NCBI RefSeq assembly: GCF_000344685.1
Contig: NW_006920422.1
Span: 359,208-423,207, forward strand
Reading direction: 5' to 3'
DNA: 64,000 nucleotides
Source of the DNA: Gloeophyllum trabeum ATCC 11539
Lineage: Eukaryota; Basidiomycota; Agaricomycetes; Gloeophyllales; Gloeophyllaceae
In this document: piece by piece, positions 1-11,600 of the stretch
How positions within the stretch are numbered: the first letter of the stretch is position 1
How the letters are laid out: every line of letters starts with the position of its first letter
Program-made: the position numbers and the translations under genes
The notes under the pieces: model-generated
Told to the model about the DNA's origin: nothing
Databases searched by the model: none
The model's input: only the letters and a program-made list of their open reading frames with translations

Positions 1-359
1 TCGCAAATCCTCTTGCCATATCTAGGCTTAACTGAAGCCTTGGAGAACTTATGTCCCCTCCCGAGTGTCTAGTTTGTGCTGGGAAGTGACAGTGTCCTTC
101 TGTAGTATATACCAAGTGTTTAAAACCATCTCAACTTAAAGAGTGCTGTACCTTAAAGAGGAATCACGGCTCTACATTGGAACTCCGCCTACAGTCAGTG
201 GCTGTAAACGTTGTGTAAACGCGTGCTTGAACGAAGCGTTGAACTGCCCACAAAACGGATTTTATGTGGGGTGGTCACGGTTGATTTCGGTTTACGATGC
301 GTTTTAGAGGTCGACAACGAAATGCAAAACGGACGCTAAAACGGCCTTAAAACGCCAAC
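1..359. repeat. Left copy of 359-bp identical repeat
   Basis: These 359 bases are identical to positions 1225-1583 (constant offset 1224; compared line by line with no difference seen). The right copy lies inside the inverted-repeat element at 1058-1595, so this is most of a second copy of that element, cut off by the window start on one side and by the run of N on the other. It carries several AAAACGG/CCGTTTT motifs and no coding sequence. Perfect identity means either a very recent copy or the same sequence placed at both edges of an assembly gap. Confidence 0.9.
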
Positions 360-1027
360 NNNNNNNNNNNNNNNNNNNNNNNNNNNNNNNNNNNNNNNNN
401 NNNNNNNNNNNNNNNNNNNNNNNNNNNNNNNNNNNNNNNNNNNNNNNNNNNNNNNNNNNNNNNNNNNNNNNNNNNNNNNNNNNNNNNNNNNNNNNNNNNN
501 NNNNNNNNNNNNNNNNNNNNNNNNNNNNNNNNNNNNNNNNNNNNNNNNNNNNNNNNNNNNNNNNNNNNNNNNNNNNNNNNNNNNNNNNNNNNNNNNNNNN
601 NNNNNNNNNNNNNNNNNNNNNNNNNNNNNNNNNNNNNNNNNNNNNNNNNNNNNNNNNNNNNNNNNNNNNNNNNNNNNNNNNNNNNNNNNNNNNNNNNNNN
701 NNNNNNNNNNNNNNNNNNNNNNNNNNNNNNNNNNNNNNNNNNNNNNNNNNNNNNNNNNNNNNNNNNNNNNNNNNNNNNNNNNNNNNNNNNNNNNNNNNNN
801 NNNNNNNNNNNNNNNNNNNNNNNNNNNNNNNNNNNNNNNNNNNNNNNNNNNNNNNNNNNNNNNNNNNNNNNNNNNNNNNNNNNNNNNNNNNNNNNNNNNN
901 NNNNNNNNNNNNNNNNNNNNNNNNNNNNNNNNNNNNNNNNNNNNNNNNNNNNNNNNNNNNNNNNNNNNNNNNNNNNNNNNNNNNNNNNNNNNNNNNNNNN
1001 NNNNNNNNNNNNNNNNNNNNNNNNNNN
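360..1027. other. Assembly gap (668 N)
   Basis: A run of 668 undetermined bases. Both sides are copies of the same repeat, which is the usual reason for an assembler to break here. The gap length may be an estimate. Confidence 0.99.
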
Positions 1028-1057
1028 GGACGAGCGGAAGTCGCTTTCTACCCAATA

Positions 1058-1595
1058 GGGGAAGTCACGGTGCTCGTTTTAAGGACCGTTTTAGCCTCGA
1101 ACACGAAATCCGTTTTAGCCTCGTTTCTGCAAAACGGCTCTGGAGCCGTTTTGCACAAATCGCGAACACGGTTTTCGTTTTAGCTCGGCATCTCTCGGCA
1201 TTTCAGTTTTAGGTAAGCTCGGAGTCGCAAATCCTCTTGCCATATCTAGGCTTAACTGAAGCCTTGGAGAACTTATGTCCCCTCCCGAGTGTCTAGTTTG
1301 TGCTGGGAAGTGACAGTGTCCTTCTGTAGTATATACCAAGTGTTTAAAACCATCTCAACTTAAAGAGTGCTGTACCTTAAAGAGGAATCACGGCTCTACA
1401 TTGGAACTCCGCCTACAGTCAGTGGCTGTAAACGTTGTGTAAACGCGTGCTTGAACGAAGCGTTGAACTGCCCACAAAACGGATTTTATGTGGGGTGGTC
1501 ACGGTTGATTTCGGTTTACGATGCGTTTTAGAGGTCGACAACGAAATGCAAAACGGACGCTAAAACGGCCTTAAAACGCCAACCGTGACTTCCCC
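1058..1595. mobile_element. MITE-like element, TA target site, about 40-bp inverted ends
   Basis: The left end begins GGGGAAGTCACGGT and the right end is its exact reverse complement. Beyond this the two ends stay alignable for about 40 bases (both continue with CGTTTTAAGG and CCGTTTTAGC). A TA dinucleotide sits directly outside each end (1056-1057 and 1596-1597), the target duplication typical of Tc1/mariner-type insertions. The element is 538 bp, has no credible ORF, and is rich in AAAACGG motifs, so it is best read as a non-autonomous element moved in trans. Assignment to Tc1/mariner rests on the TA alone and is an inference. Confidence 0.75.
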
Positions 1596-1829
1596 TAATG
1601 TACTAGTAGCCGCAGCCCACTCCAACGTCTTTCCAACCAACCCTAGTATCGCAATTGACGGCGCGAGCAGCAAATACACGTCGGTCCCGCACTATAACGT
1701 TCCTCATTGAAGACATAAGTTTGTTTATTACGCCAGTCATACAAAGAGATATACAGATTACATCCGAGATGAAGTATACACAACGAACTGAAAGGCAAGT
1801 AAAATGGTGAAAATCCAACTACAATCCCT

Positions 1830-4800
1830 TCAAGTTATGATATCGATGAAGCCTGGCCACGAATAAGACATGGGAGAAGGCGAGAGGACTGACAGAAACG
1901 ATGTGATGACCAGAAAGAACCTATCACTAGGCTTGGAGAAAACACGAAGCACGTGAACGACGAAGAACTCCGATGTAAGATCTCCCAGGTGTAGGGGAAT
2001 AAATCTCCACACGAACGAGAAAATCTCTCTCCACGTCCCGCATACCGCAAACAGCATCTGTCAATAGGCAGCAACTGCCCTGACGCCGGGACACCTGGAA
2101 GCACATTCCGGAAGGACAGAACAGAAACGAGTCGTCTGCATACCACAACACCGGAGGATTGGAGACAGCGTCCTCTCGCCTCAAGGAAAACGTAAACCCT
2201 TCGGGCTCGACGACGGGCTACTTAGGGCATGAGGGGCGGTGGCGATGTTCAAGCGGATCGGTCGCCGGTCTAAAGAGAGGTTAGAAAATTTTAGAATATC
2301 CAAGGTGAGACGCCTGCCAATACTAAAGTTAGGCAAAGCAACGCGAGGAGGTTGATGGAATATCTGCTCACCTATGCTGTTCTGGACTTGATGATTCCAC
2401 GAATAGGAGAGTTGGCGCTACTCAGTACTTATCCTCCCTGAACAGCGAGCGTCAGAGGGCGTCAAGATGACACCCTCCAACACTCGTGGAACTTCGCGTG
2501 AGTATGCGTGCATGCTATTCATTAGAGAGAGCACATACCGTCCACGATACCCGACGAACCATTCGCGCCCTAGGAAGTCGCCAGTCGTGATAGCACATCT
2601 AGTAAAGGCCGGAGTAAGTATACTGCTCAGACAGGACTCGAGTATGGCACACACCTCACCGTCAGCACGAAGCCGCCAAATCTTGAAGGACCCTCCAACC
2701 AGCCGGAATCCTGCGTCGAACTCTCCGTTGCCCCTCAAATCCGACGCATCGTCGGAGCCCAGCCCGCCATCTCACCTTCAGAGCCTGCGCTATCCAAGAA
2801 GTCAGGATCAACCGCCATACCAATGTGCCTACAACAGTGCTGCTTCCAGCAAGCACGTCACATTCCCGAAACTGTCAGTGACCGGATCGCAGCAGGTTTG
2901 GATAGATTGTTGCAGTCGCGAGATTGAGGAGCGAGGAGTCGTTAAGAGTCATCAATGTTGAGCGTCTCGCTGTCATCGTGGATAGAGTGAAAGGTCGTAG
3001 AAATGATATGAAGACTGTCTAGGCATGAGAGTGGCCTCGGAGAATCGGCTTCACCGCTTCGACCAAGGAATCTTGAGCACCAGACCGAGTGTAGGGAATC
3101 CACCGAGGACAAGAAGGTACAAAACCACGGAATAGAAGAAACCAACTCCACAATTTGAAACAGAAGAGAACGGAATCCAGAATAGACAGGCTGAGAGCAA
3201 GATACCATAGCCTTATAGGAATCTTCATCTTGATCAGCCATGTCGAAAAAGCGTGCGGCGTCCCTCATGAATTAATCCAAACCATATAAAGCGTGAACAT
3301 TGTCGCATTATACCCTGCTTCAGTCGCCGCTGATGACGTTGGGAGCGTCGTCCGCCATGTCAAACCCGAACAGATCGTCGTCCAGAGTTGTACTCGAACC
3401 ATTGCCATCCTCGGTTCCAGAAAGATGCTCGATAGACAGAAGCGCGTCGATGGGACCGCCATCTTCAACAGGACCCACGGGTAGTGCATTGTCAGCAGCC
3501 TCGAACAGTTGATCAAACTCCAGACCAAGTTGTTCCCGTTGATCCGCGCGAGTACAACCGCCAGCACGAGGATCAGTGATGCTGTCGTCGATGTCCGAGT
3601 CCTCGCCATTCCCGAAGATCTGCTCCGAAAGGCTGGGCTGGAGCTCTGGTTCATCCACGTCGACCACAGTGCCGACCGAGTCGCTGGAGCTGCTGGAGCC
3701 AAAGAGATCGTCGATATTGTCATTAGCGGGAACAGCGTCGCCGTCGTACAGTGCATCCGCACCGGCGTCGCCCATAGCGAGACCCACATGTTGCTGTGGC
3801 TCGTGATGAACATCGTCCGCGACATACCGGTTTTCGTTAACACCAGGAGAGGAAGGGAGGACCATGGGCTCGAAAGTACCAGTCGCAGTCTGACCGCCAG
3901 CTTTCATCGACATCGTCAGAAGAAGTGCGGTGGGCCATCGGCTGGAAGCCAGTAGCAGCATCGACTACGGCATAGTTCCCGTCGGCGCTATAGCCAGACA
4001 CCGACTCGGCGACGCATCCATTCATCGGAGAATCAGCAGTAGTCCTACAGGCCACGACATGGGAGATGATATTGTCGTGAAATGCCCCGAGCGCTGGCCC
4101 CTGGCCAACAAATGACTGCAGGCCCGCACGCCGCTCCCGAGTCGCCCTGCTGTCGACGTTGCCGTTCTTCGCCATAGATGTCGCACGTCACGATACCCAG
4201 CATCCGGTCCCGAACGGTTTGGAGGTCTCCGGGAGAAGCCAGCTCGCGCAATTCCTGCGGTAGTGACTTGCGCATGAGGGTCAGCACCGATTCGCGGGTC
4301 TTCGGCGGTCCATGTACAGCGGGGACGTCCACAGCGATCTTGCACTTCCTAGCGTAAGGCGCCATCCGGTTAGCTTTAGACCGACCATTCTTGAGGATTG
4401 GCTTTAATGGCTTGAGCTGCCCGAGAGACATCAGCGTATCAGCTGGACCACCAGGCGAGACGTCGGAAGAAACATTGACCACCGTAACCAGAGGTAAAGG
4501 GGGCAGAGACTCGACAGGCGTTGAAGGAACAGCTGTGACGTCCTCAGACAAGCCCACAAGAGTACCCATCAAGAAATCCGCTTCCGTAGCGATCGGCTCC
4601 TTGCCCAAGTAGGCGAAGATGCTGACATCTGAGGCGAGGCTGTCGATGGTCTGCTGAGGAGCTGTGAAGGTGCAGATCGGCACCGTTGCATCCAGCTCGA
4701 CCGGGAAACTGAACTGGAAGACCTTCGCGACGATCTAGGGAAGCGAGTGAGCATCGATGAAAGCACACCCAGCGTCCGTCACAAACCTGCTTGCCCTCAC

Positions 4801-5500
4801 ACTCATCCCTTGCGGCGTTGTCCAAGAGAAAGAGACTATCCATATCCATGAGCGACATCCGGTGTTCAGAACGGGAAACCCTGCAGCGCTTGACGAGATC
4901 CGGGCGACCGTCGTCGACGCCATACCAATAAGCTTTCGAGTCGTAGCCGTCGCGCCGACGTTTTCCTTGGCCGGGAACAACACGCGCCGAACCGTCATAG
5001 GCCTCCAGGTGCTCTCCAAGGCAGATGCGACGGAAGTGGGGCACAGCAGCGAGCTGAGAATCCAAGATGGAGTTGCGACATTGCCAGTCCCTCCAGCGCG
5101 CAATGAGCAACGACTGCTTGATGATTTCCGGGATAGAAGCGCGGAAACGGTCCTTGAACTCGGTACGAGACTCGCCTGGCCTGCGCTTGATCTGCTTGCG
5201 ACGAGGGGGGAAGAACGGGTACCACGGTGAGAGGAATCCGATACTTGAGGAGCCAGGGTGTAAAGATGGCCAAGTTCGACTACTCGGCGAGCCCGAGGCC
5301 AAGAGGAACGAACATGCTGGGCGACGCTGCGTCTGCAAGTGGGATGAAAGAAGGCGCAAGTTGGAGGAAGGAGTGAGAGAGTGAGAGCGAAGAGACGAGA
5401 GTAAAGGTTGAAACAGTCGAAATGACGAACCATGACCGTCACGTGTTAACGTCCGCACACTTTCACGGTGAGAAGAGGGTTTCAAGGTGCTTTCGCAATG
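1830..5500 (-). repeat. Dispersed repeat block, proximal (decayed) copy
   Basis: This block aligns in the same orientation with about 21880-25640. Examples: the stretch around 2031-2095 (CTCTCCACGTCCCGCATACC...) recurs at 22068-22130 with few changes; the stretch around 2740-2860 recurs at 22765-22885; and the gene body at 3320-5315 recurs at 23489-25460. The 1.5 kb downstream of the gene contains a piece near 2800-2850 whose predicted peptide differs between copies mainly by conservative changes (T/S, S/N, R/Q, A/G), so a second short spliced gene may once have been present. No terminal inverted repeat or target duplication was found. Borders are approximate. Confidence 0.8.
3320..5315 (-). 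pseudogene. Decayed copy of the unknown gene at 23489-25460
   Basis: Reading on the minus strand, the ATG at 5315 and the stop at 3320 match the start and stop of the intact copy, and long stretches are still alignable (RWRDWQ, RRICLGEHLE, DDGRPDLVKRC, SRSEHRMSLMD, the acidic tail and the final GD-stop). The frame is broken by an in-frame TAG at 5280-5282 (Gln in the other copy), one extra base in a run of six G at 5205-5210, a net loss of about 32 bp near 4166, and another frame change near 3900. The splice site of the single intron, near 4735-4790, is less clear than in the intact copy. The homopolymer change alone could be a sequencing error; the stop and the 32-bp loss could not. No function should be assigned to this copy. 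Confidence 0.85.
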
Positions 5501-6524
5501 TGAAGGTTTTCATCCAAGTATACACATATGCATCCGTCTTACCAGCCCGAGTGTCCTCACCGTTGTTTGGTATGTTGCGTCGTCTCGATATCCAATTTGT
5601 GACGGTTTCCCCATACTAGTAAATATGATGTGCAAGCTCTTGAGTGCCAGCATCGGGGCGGTCATTGATTTCACACACCACAATCTGTGCACTCGCATCT
5701 GCGAGACGGATTAATGTCCTCGTCGAGGTAAATCCTAGAGGCATCACTATCCTTTGTGTCCAGCGGATTGTTCACGGATTTCGAGCGGCTCCAGACTACG
5801 CTTGAGAGTCGGGTAACCGACTCGCACGAGAGAAAGCTGCGGAGTACTCGTTGGATGCCACTCGGCAACCGCCTCGTTCAGGCATCCCGAGACCCTGTGG
5901 GCAGTGGCGGGGCCGTCACTGGGATGATATACTTGAGGCCGCAACGGTAAGTGTTCAACCGTACCTCGTAACTGCATCGAGGCGATATAAGTCCAGTGTA
6001 ACTGGCCTGCCTGGCTGCATGCTCTAACGACTCAAGTGCTGGAGACGGAATACTGCGCGTAAATCTAACAGAAACAACAAATGTCAGACAGTGACGGATC
6101 CTTCGTCAAACTGACTGTATTGACTTACCGTGTCGCTGAAGTATTCGACTGGAGAAACGAACTTAGCCTTTCTGGCAGACAAGTAGAACCTCACTACATC
6201 CTGAATCAGTAACGCTACAAGCTGTCACGGCATATACGGGCAATTTCTAAAGGCCCGCCCAAGCGGATGTCGAGCCGGTATGAAAGTAGGTTTTCTTGGA
6301 ACCCCGCTTGCTAACGACCTGTGATTGAACACATAGCGGGTTGCCAACGATCTTATGGATATTCAAAGAAGAAGAAAGCAGAAAGTCAAGCCTCGGACTC
6401 GTGTTATTCCGGGACTATTTGGATCTGTTTGTGGCTGGGAAGATCTGAGTGGCTGTGATATTTGGCGTCGCGTGGTAATCAAGCTGAAGCCGCTTGCCGA
6501 CTGTTCGAGACAGGGAACACGACA
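5501..6524. other. Intergenic, no gene seen
   Basis: Only short overlapping ORFs without family resemblance or consistent splice sites. It contains the promoter region of the SWI3/RSC8 gene that starts at 6525; no TATA box or other clear element was recognised. Confidence 0.6.
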
Positions 6525-8680
6525 ATGGATTCACCTAAACGCGTTGGCTCACCTTCTCCTGGCTCCTCCGATGCGAAACGGATTCGTCTGACCGTTCCAC
6601 AGCAAAACCAAGGTGTCGAGGCTGTGGATCCCGAAATTGCTCCTGGCAAAAAGAGTGAGCTGGAGCCAATACAAGGCGGGGACATAGGCAATTTACCCGG
6701 CGAGCCGCCTGCCGAGACGCGTCCAGAGACAGGTGGGAGAGTGCGCGTCCTGGGGGAAGGGGAGGAAGATGGCGGTGACGTGGAAATGGGAGAGGGCGGC
6801 GACGACGAAGGAGATTCTGGCGAGGAGAACGAAGACGAGGATCCCGCACAGTTAGAAGCGACGAGAGTTCGTCTGGAGGATCAGGCGCGCAAATACTTGG
6901 CTGCCCAGACGCACGAAGTCATCATTCCCTCCTACGCTGCCTGGTTCGACATGTCCAAAATTCATTCCATCGAGAAGCGCGCCCTGCCCGAATTCTTCAA
7001 TTCCAGAAACAAGTCCAAGACCCCTGCCATTTACAAGGACTACCGCGACTTCATGATTAACACCTACCGCCTCCGCCCTTCGGAATACCTCACTGTTACA
7101 GCTTGCAGAAGGAACCTGGCGGGTGACGTTTGCGCTATCATGCGCGTGCATGCTTTCTTAGAGCAGTGGGGTCTGATAAACTACCAGGTGCGAGGCAGTC
7201 CTCTCGTGCACGTGGTAAGTATACTCATCCTTTTCAGATTGATCCCGACTCGCGTCCTGCCACATTGGCACCACCATTCACAGGCCACTACCGTGTCATT
7301 ATCGACACACCCCGTGGACTTCAGTCGCTACACCCTGGGACGCGGCCGCCCAACCACCCTCATGCGCAGGGCGTGAACGGTGCTCCCAAGCCCGGTTCCA
7401 CGTCTACTCCAGCATCCCTCGAACTTCGCTCCAACATCTATCAGACTACGGCGAAAGCCTCGCGGCCCATCAATGCTGAGCAGGCAAAGGAGCTGGCTAA
7501 CGGTGCTTCTGCTCCTGGTGGTAATGGTCGCGCGACCGCATCGATCACGTTCCAGTGTGATACGTGCGGTGTTGACTGTACGGCCGTGCGGTACCATTCC
7601 CTCAAAGTGAAGAACTTTGAGCTCTGCCCACCGTGTTACCTTGACGGTCGCTTTCCCTCGACCATGTTCAGCGGCGATTTCGTCAAGCTGACCAACGCTG
7701 CCACCACGAGCGGCAACGCCCACCTCAGCGACAATGACTGGTCGGACGACGAGATTCTCCGGCTGCTGGAGGGCGTGGAGATGTATGATGACGATTGGTC
7801 ATTGATTGAGGAGCATGTGGGCACGCGATCTGCGCAGCAGTGCATACGCAAATTCCTGGAACTCCCCATCGAAGATCCATATCTGGAGACAGAAGGCTCC
7901 ATGGGCGGCCTTCGATATGCCCGTATACCCTTCGAACAAGCAGACAACCCGGTGATGAGCGTCGTCGCTTTCCTGGCTGGCGTTGTCGGACCTGGGGTCG
8001 CCGCTGAGGCCGCCAAGACGGCATTGCATGCCCTCACAGATGGTGCCACAAAAGAGGAAGAAAAGCAGGACGCCAAACCCCCTGAAGCGGGTGAGGGCGC
8101 AACTGCCGGCGCTCAGGGTGATAAAATGGATCAGGATGCTCCAAGTCAGGGCCAAGAGGGCGCTTCAAGTAAACCGAGCACTCCGACCCCTCCGTCAAAC
8201 GAGATGGTCACGGACAAGGGAGAGGAAAAGCAGCCTTCGGCCCGGATACCTCATTCCAAAGTCGTCCGCGCCGCCGACCTAGCCCTCAAGGCATCTGGCA
8301 AGGCCGCGGGGGCCTTGGCGGATGCCGAGGACGCGCAGATCCGCTCTACGCTAGCGAACCTCATCAAACTGACTCTGACAAAGCTCGAGCTCAAAATGGC
8401 ACAGTTCGAGGAGCTGGAGGATATCTTGGAGGAAGAGAGGAAGGCTCTCGAGACCGCACGGCAGCAGGTCGTTGAGGAACGCGTGACATTGAAGCGTACG
8501 CTCGAGAAAGTGCGTAGTGAGCTCCAGAAAAATGGCGCTGCCGCCGCGGCAGATGCTACGTCCCAGACCAGCCTCGGTACGAGCGGGCAGGGCACTATTG
8601 TCTCCCAGGTGCAAGAGGGCACCGCTATGGAAGGCGACTCGGGTCCGATTAGCGGAGGAAATATGGCGCAACTCAGCTGA
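6525..8680 (+). CDS. RSC8: SWI/SNF-RSC complex subunit, Swi3/Rsc8/SMARCC family
   Basis: Two exons, 6525-7187 and 7238-8680, with a 50-bp intron placed inside the SWIRM domain; the spliced product is 701 aa. Domains in order: a Glu/Asp-rich N-terminus (about 80-115); SWIRM (about 129-240, with the typical WGLINYQ followed by IDP and FTGHYRV); a ZZ-type zinc finger (about 328-360, CDTC...CPPC); SANT (about 388-436, including [11 protein letters not shown] and the final [15 protein letters not shown]); and a C-terminal coiled coil (about 600-660). This set is diagnostic for the scaffold subunit of SWI/SNF-type nucleosome remodellers, which dimerises through the C-terminal zipper and acts in the nucleus. 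The first in-frame ATG is used; the frame is open further upstream but without ATG. Whether it serves SWI/SNF, RSC or both cannot be told; many basidiomycetes are thought to have a single such gene. Confidence 0.95.
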
Positions 8681-11600
8681 GTCGTTCTTGGTGATATTGC
8701 ATTCCTTGTAATTCTATTGTTGTCCCTGCTGTCTAATATCATTTATCTTTATTGTTCGGATTGGTCCCGGTCCCGCTGAATCGACTATCATCGTGACGAA
8801 GATGTACCGGAGAGCACCTCGGTGTGTAACAACAGGCCGGTAGGTCCACAGCCGTCTGGTTTATGCTCCCGCTTGCCATGACGATCGTCGAATCGAATCG
8901 TATCCCACGTACAGAACGTTGCCTTCCGACACGTATGCCCATGCATGGGCTTGTCTATGAGACCCGGCATGTGTATGGAAGCCACAGGCCTCGCGTGCAC
9001 GGACAGCGGAACGTCTTCATACCAACTGACGTCGAGTTGACGGCGGACTCCGGCTATTAATCAATCTCCGTGGTAGGAGGCCGTATTTCAACTCACCAGA
9101 TGGACGGACGTGCCTGAGGTTCTCTGGTGTACAAATCATCATAGGGGCATGTAAGACGCCGCAGGTGAAGCGGGAGAACCAGGAGACGCATACGCTGATT
9201 TTTACCACCGCTCAAGAAGTCGCATTGTGATTTGGGTCTGATGTTGCACGTATCGCTGCGGACAGCCGAACGGAAGCCAACCGTGGGAATCGAAATCATT
9301 GGCTCGGACTCAAATAACCGGAAATGCCAGTGGCTGTCTCCAGAGCAACTCATGCAGTTCAACGCCTCTAAGATGTGTGAACCATAACGTGCAATGACCT
9401 GTGGCGGGAGGCATGTATGCAATGACTAGCGTTATCACTCATGGCTTATTTCAGATGTCCGAGTCGTATGGTCATGTTCCCCACAACCTGAGGCGTCAGG
9501 ACTGAGGAGATTCGAATTCTTCCCGTCGTAAAGGCAAGGCAAACAATCGTCAGACTGTCCAGTCACTGTAGACTGGGTACGTCTGCATTGCCGCCGTGCA
9601 AAGCGGCTGCATAACTGAGTAGACATCTTCGCGGACATCCAGATATGCTCATGATGTCTCCTCTACTTCGTCTAGTGTTCCGGGAGGTCCTAGTTGATGC
9701 TGAGTCCTTGTTTTATGCCAGGTGAATATACCGCCTACAGCATCCCTAAGCGTGGCCTGAAACGTCGGAGGCACTCAGCGGTTGCGTTCTCCTGGTCGCC
9801 TTATGGGCTCTGGCACTTTCGACATCGGTGCAGTCGCCTAATCTCTTAGTCGGCTTACACGATCTCGGACGCCATGCTCTGCTGCTCTTCTACGATGGGC
9901 TGCGGGTCAATATACCCGATTGCTCACTTTATCTCCAGCCTCCAAAGTACGCCTGGAAAACCTCTCGAGCACTGCTATGGACGGAGTCTCTCCTCTAAAT
10001 ACTGCGGCTGCTAGTCGCCGGATAGGCAATAGTGATCGGGCATTTCATGCCTGTCTACTTTGGCCATTTTGTGAGTGCTCGACTCCGCTGCAATTGTTGC
10101 GCCGCTGCTAAGTCATGCAAGGTCGAATCGCGACGTTCTGTCTACAGGGGTGGGTATACATAGGTCTTCATGTTACCGCCGAAGCCCATTTCTCGTTCCA
10201 CGCTCTGGTCTCTGTTATTGCGCCACCTAGGCTGTGTCCGATGACGAAGCGTTTCGGCTCTGCTGTACACAGGAGACGCCGAAGCTCTGTCATTTACAAC
10301 TACCTTCCGGAACGTCACTCCGTTGCGTGGAACGTGTGCCTTGTATCCAATTGGGCCACTTTTGTCTTAGAAAGGTCAAGCCTGTTCTATCATTATAGCC
10401 GGGTTCACACTCGAGTTTACTCGCGAGAGACACCCTTCTGCGTGCGAGTTTGTGTCGGGACGTAGTGTACCTAGCGCCACTGTCTAATTCTCTTCCCTCG
10501 TCCGCCAGTATCAGTGCTGGCTGGTCCGACTTCGCCGAGGGTACTGGACAGGAGCTAAATAATTGCAGTTGTAGACCTCTCCGCGCGTCCGGTGACACCA
10601 TGCCGGTGGATGTGGTACGATGTTTCGGAGTTAGGCCGAGACTACACGAGGCATCGCATGTTGGGGTTCATTTGCGCCAGGCTGATAATGTGGCTTCATT
10701 CATCCATCACAGCGACAATGCGGCACATGCAGACGTAACGATCGATTTTCATAGGTGACTGTAAGACGTAAGGATCATCTCATTAGCTTCAGTGTAGATT
10801 TAAGTCTCTAACTGCGTATTGCTACTGAATAGGATGAGGTGGGCTGGTCTCGCAAGGTGTAGAACGTCATTGTGTATGAGGGTCTGAATGACCTTTCTGT
10901 TATTTATCCGGAACAGGCATATCATACATAGAAGGTTGCTCCCTCGGAAAGGCCTGGTAACGGTCTGGTACTACGCTTGTTCGGGACGATCTAGCAGCTA
11001 CCGCCTTCCAGAGTGTTCAACCTATGCTTTTATTTTGGGCTGAAGTTCCGCTGAATGAATATGAGAGCAGATCTTTCAATGCATCCCGCTCTTCCGGCAA
11101 CATGTGTGCCCTGGGGAAGGTGCAAGACTTTGTTACCACGACCAAAGCACACCTTCCCTCACGTAGGCAGACGCTTCTAGTCATGCGCGGACTCAATCTC
11201 ATTGGACCCTATGTTAGGGGTATGTCAGAGCTTCTTCGAGAGGGGAGACCGGATCGACGAATCCGCACCACACGCCAATCACTCTCAGCCAAAGTCGAGA
11301 CAGCGTCTGATGCTTGATAAGAAGATAATTGAATGCTGTGGTTCTCACCCAAAGTCTGCGAGCAGCGGAGTCTGCTTGCACCCAGCCTTGTTCGGAGCCT
11401 TTAGGCGGAGCTAGATGGGATTAAAGTGGGAAACAATAGAAGCACCCACTGTATTCAAAGGTATAACAAATCCACGTCAACGAGAGAGGTTCCGCAAGTT
11501 ACCGATAACAAGGGGCGGCATCTCTACATTTCTTCTCGGGGAGCCGGTGCGTAGCTTATACATAGCCTCCCCGGAGGCGGTGTATGAATATCAAGCCGGG

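Noticed and set aside
336..1055. 239-aa ORF across the N run
   Set aside because: Consists of undetermined bases.
1927..2184. YADD motif in a minus-strand ORF (VLWYADDSFLF), suggesting a reverse transcriptase
   Set aside because: The homologous position in the distal copy reads a stop, and no other reverse-transcriptase motif lies nearby; a chance match.
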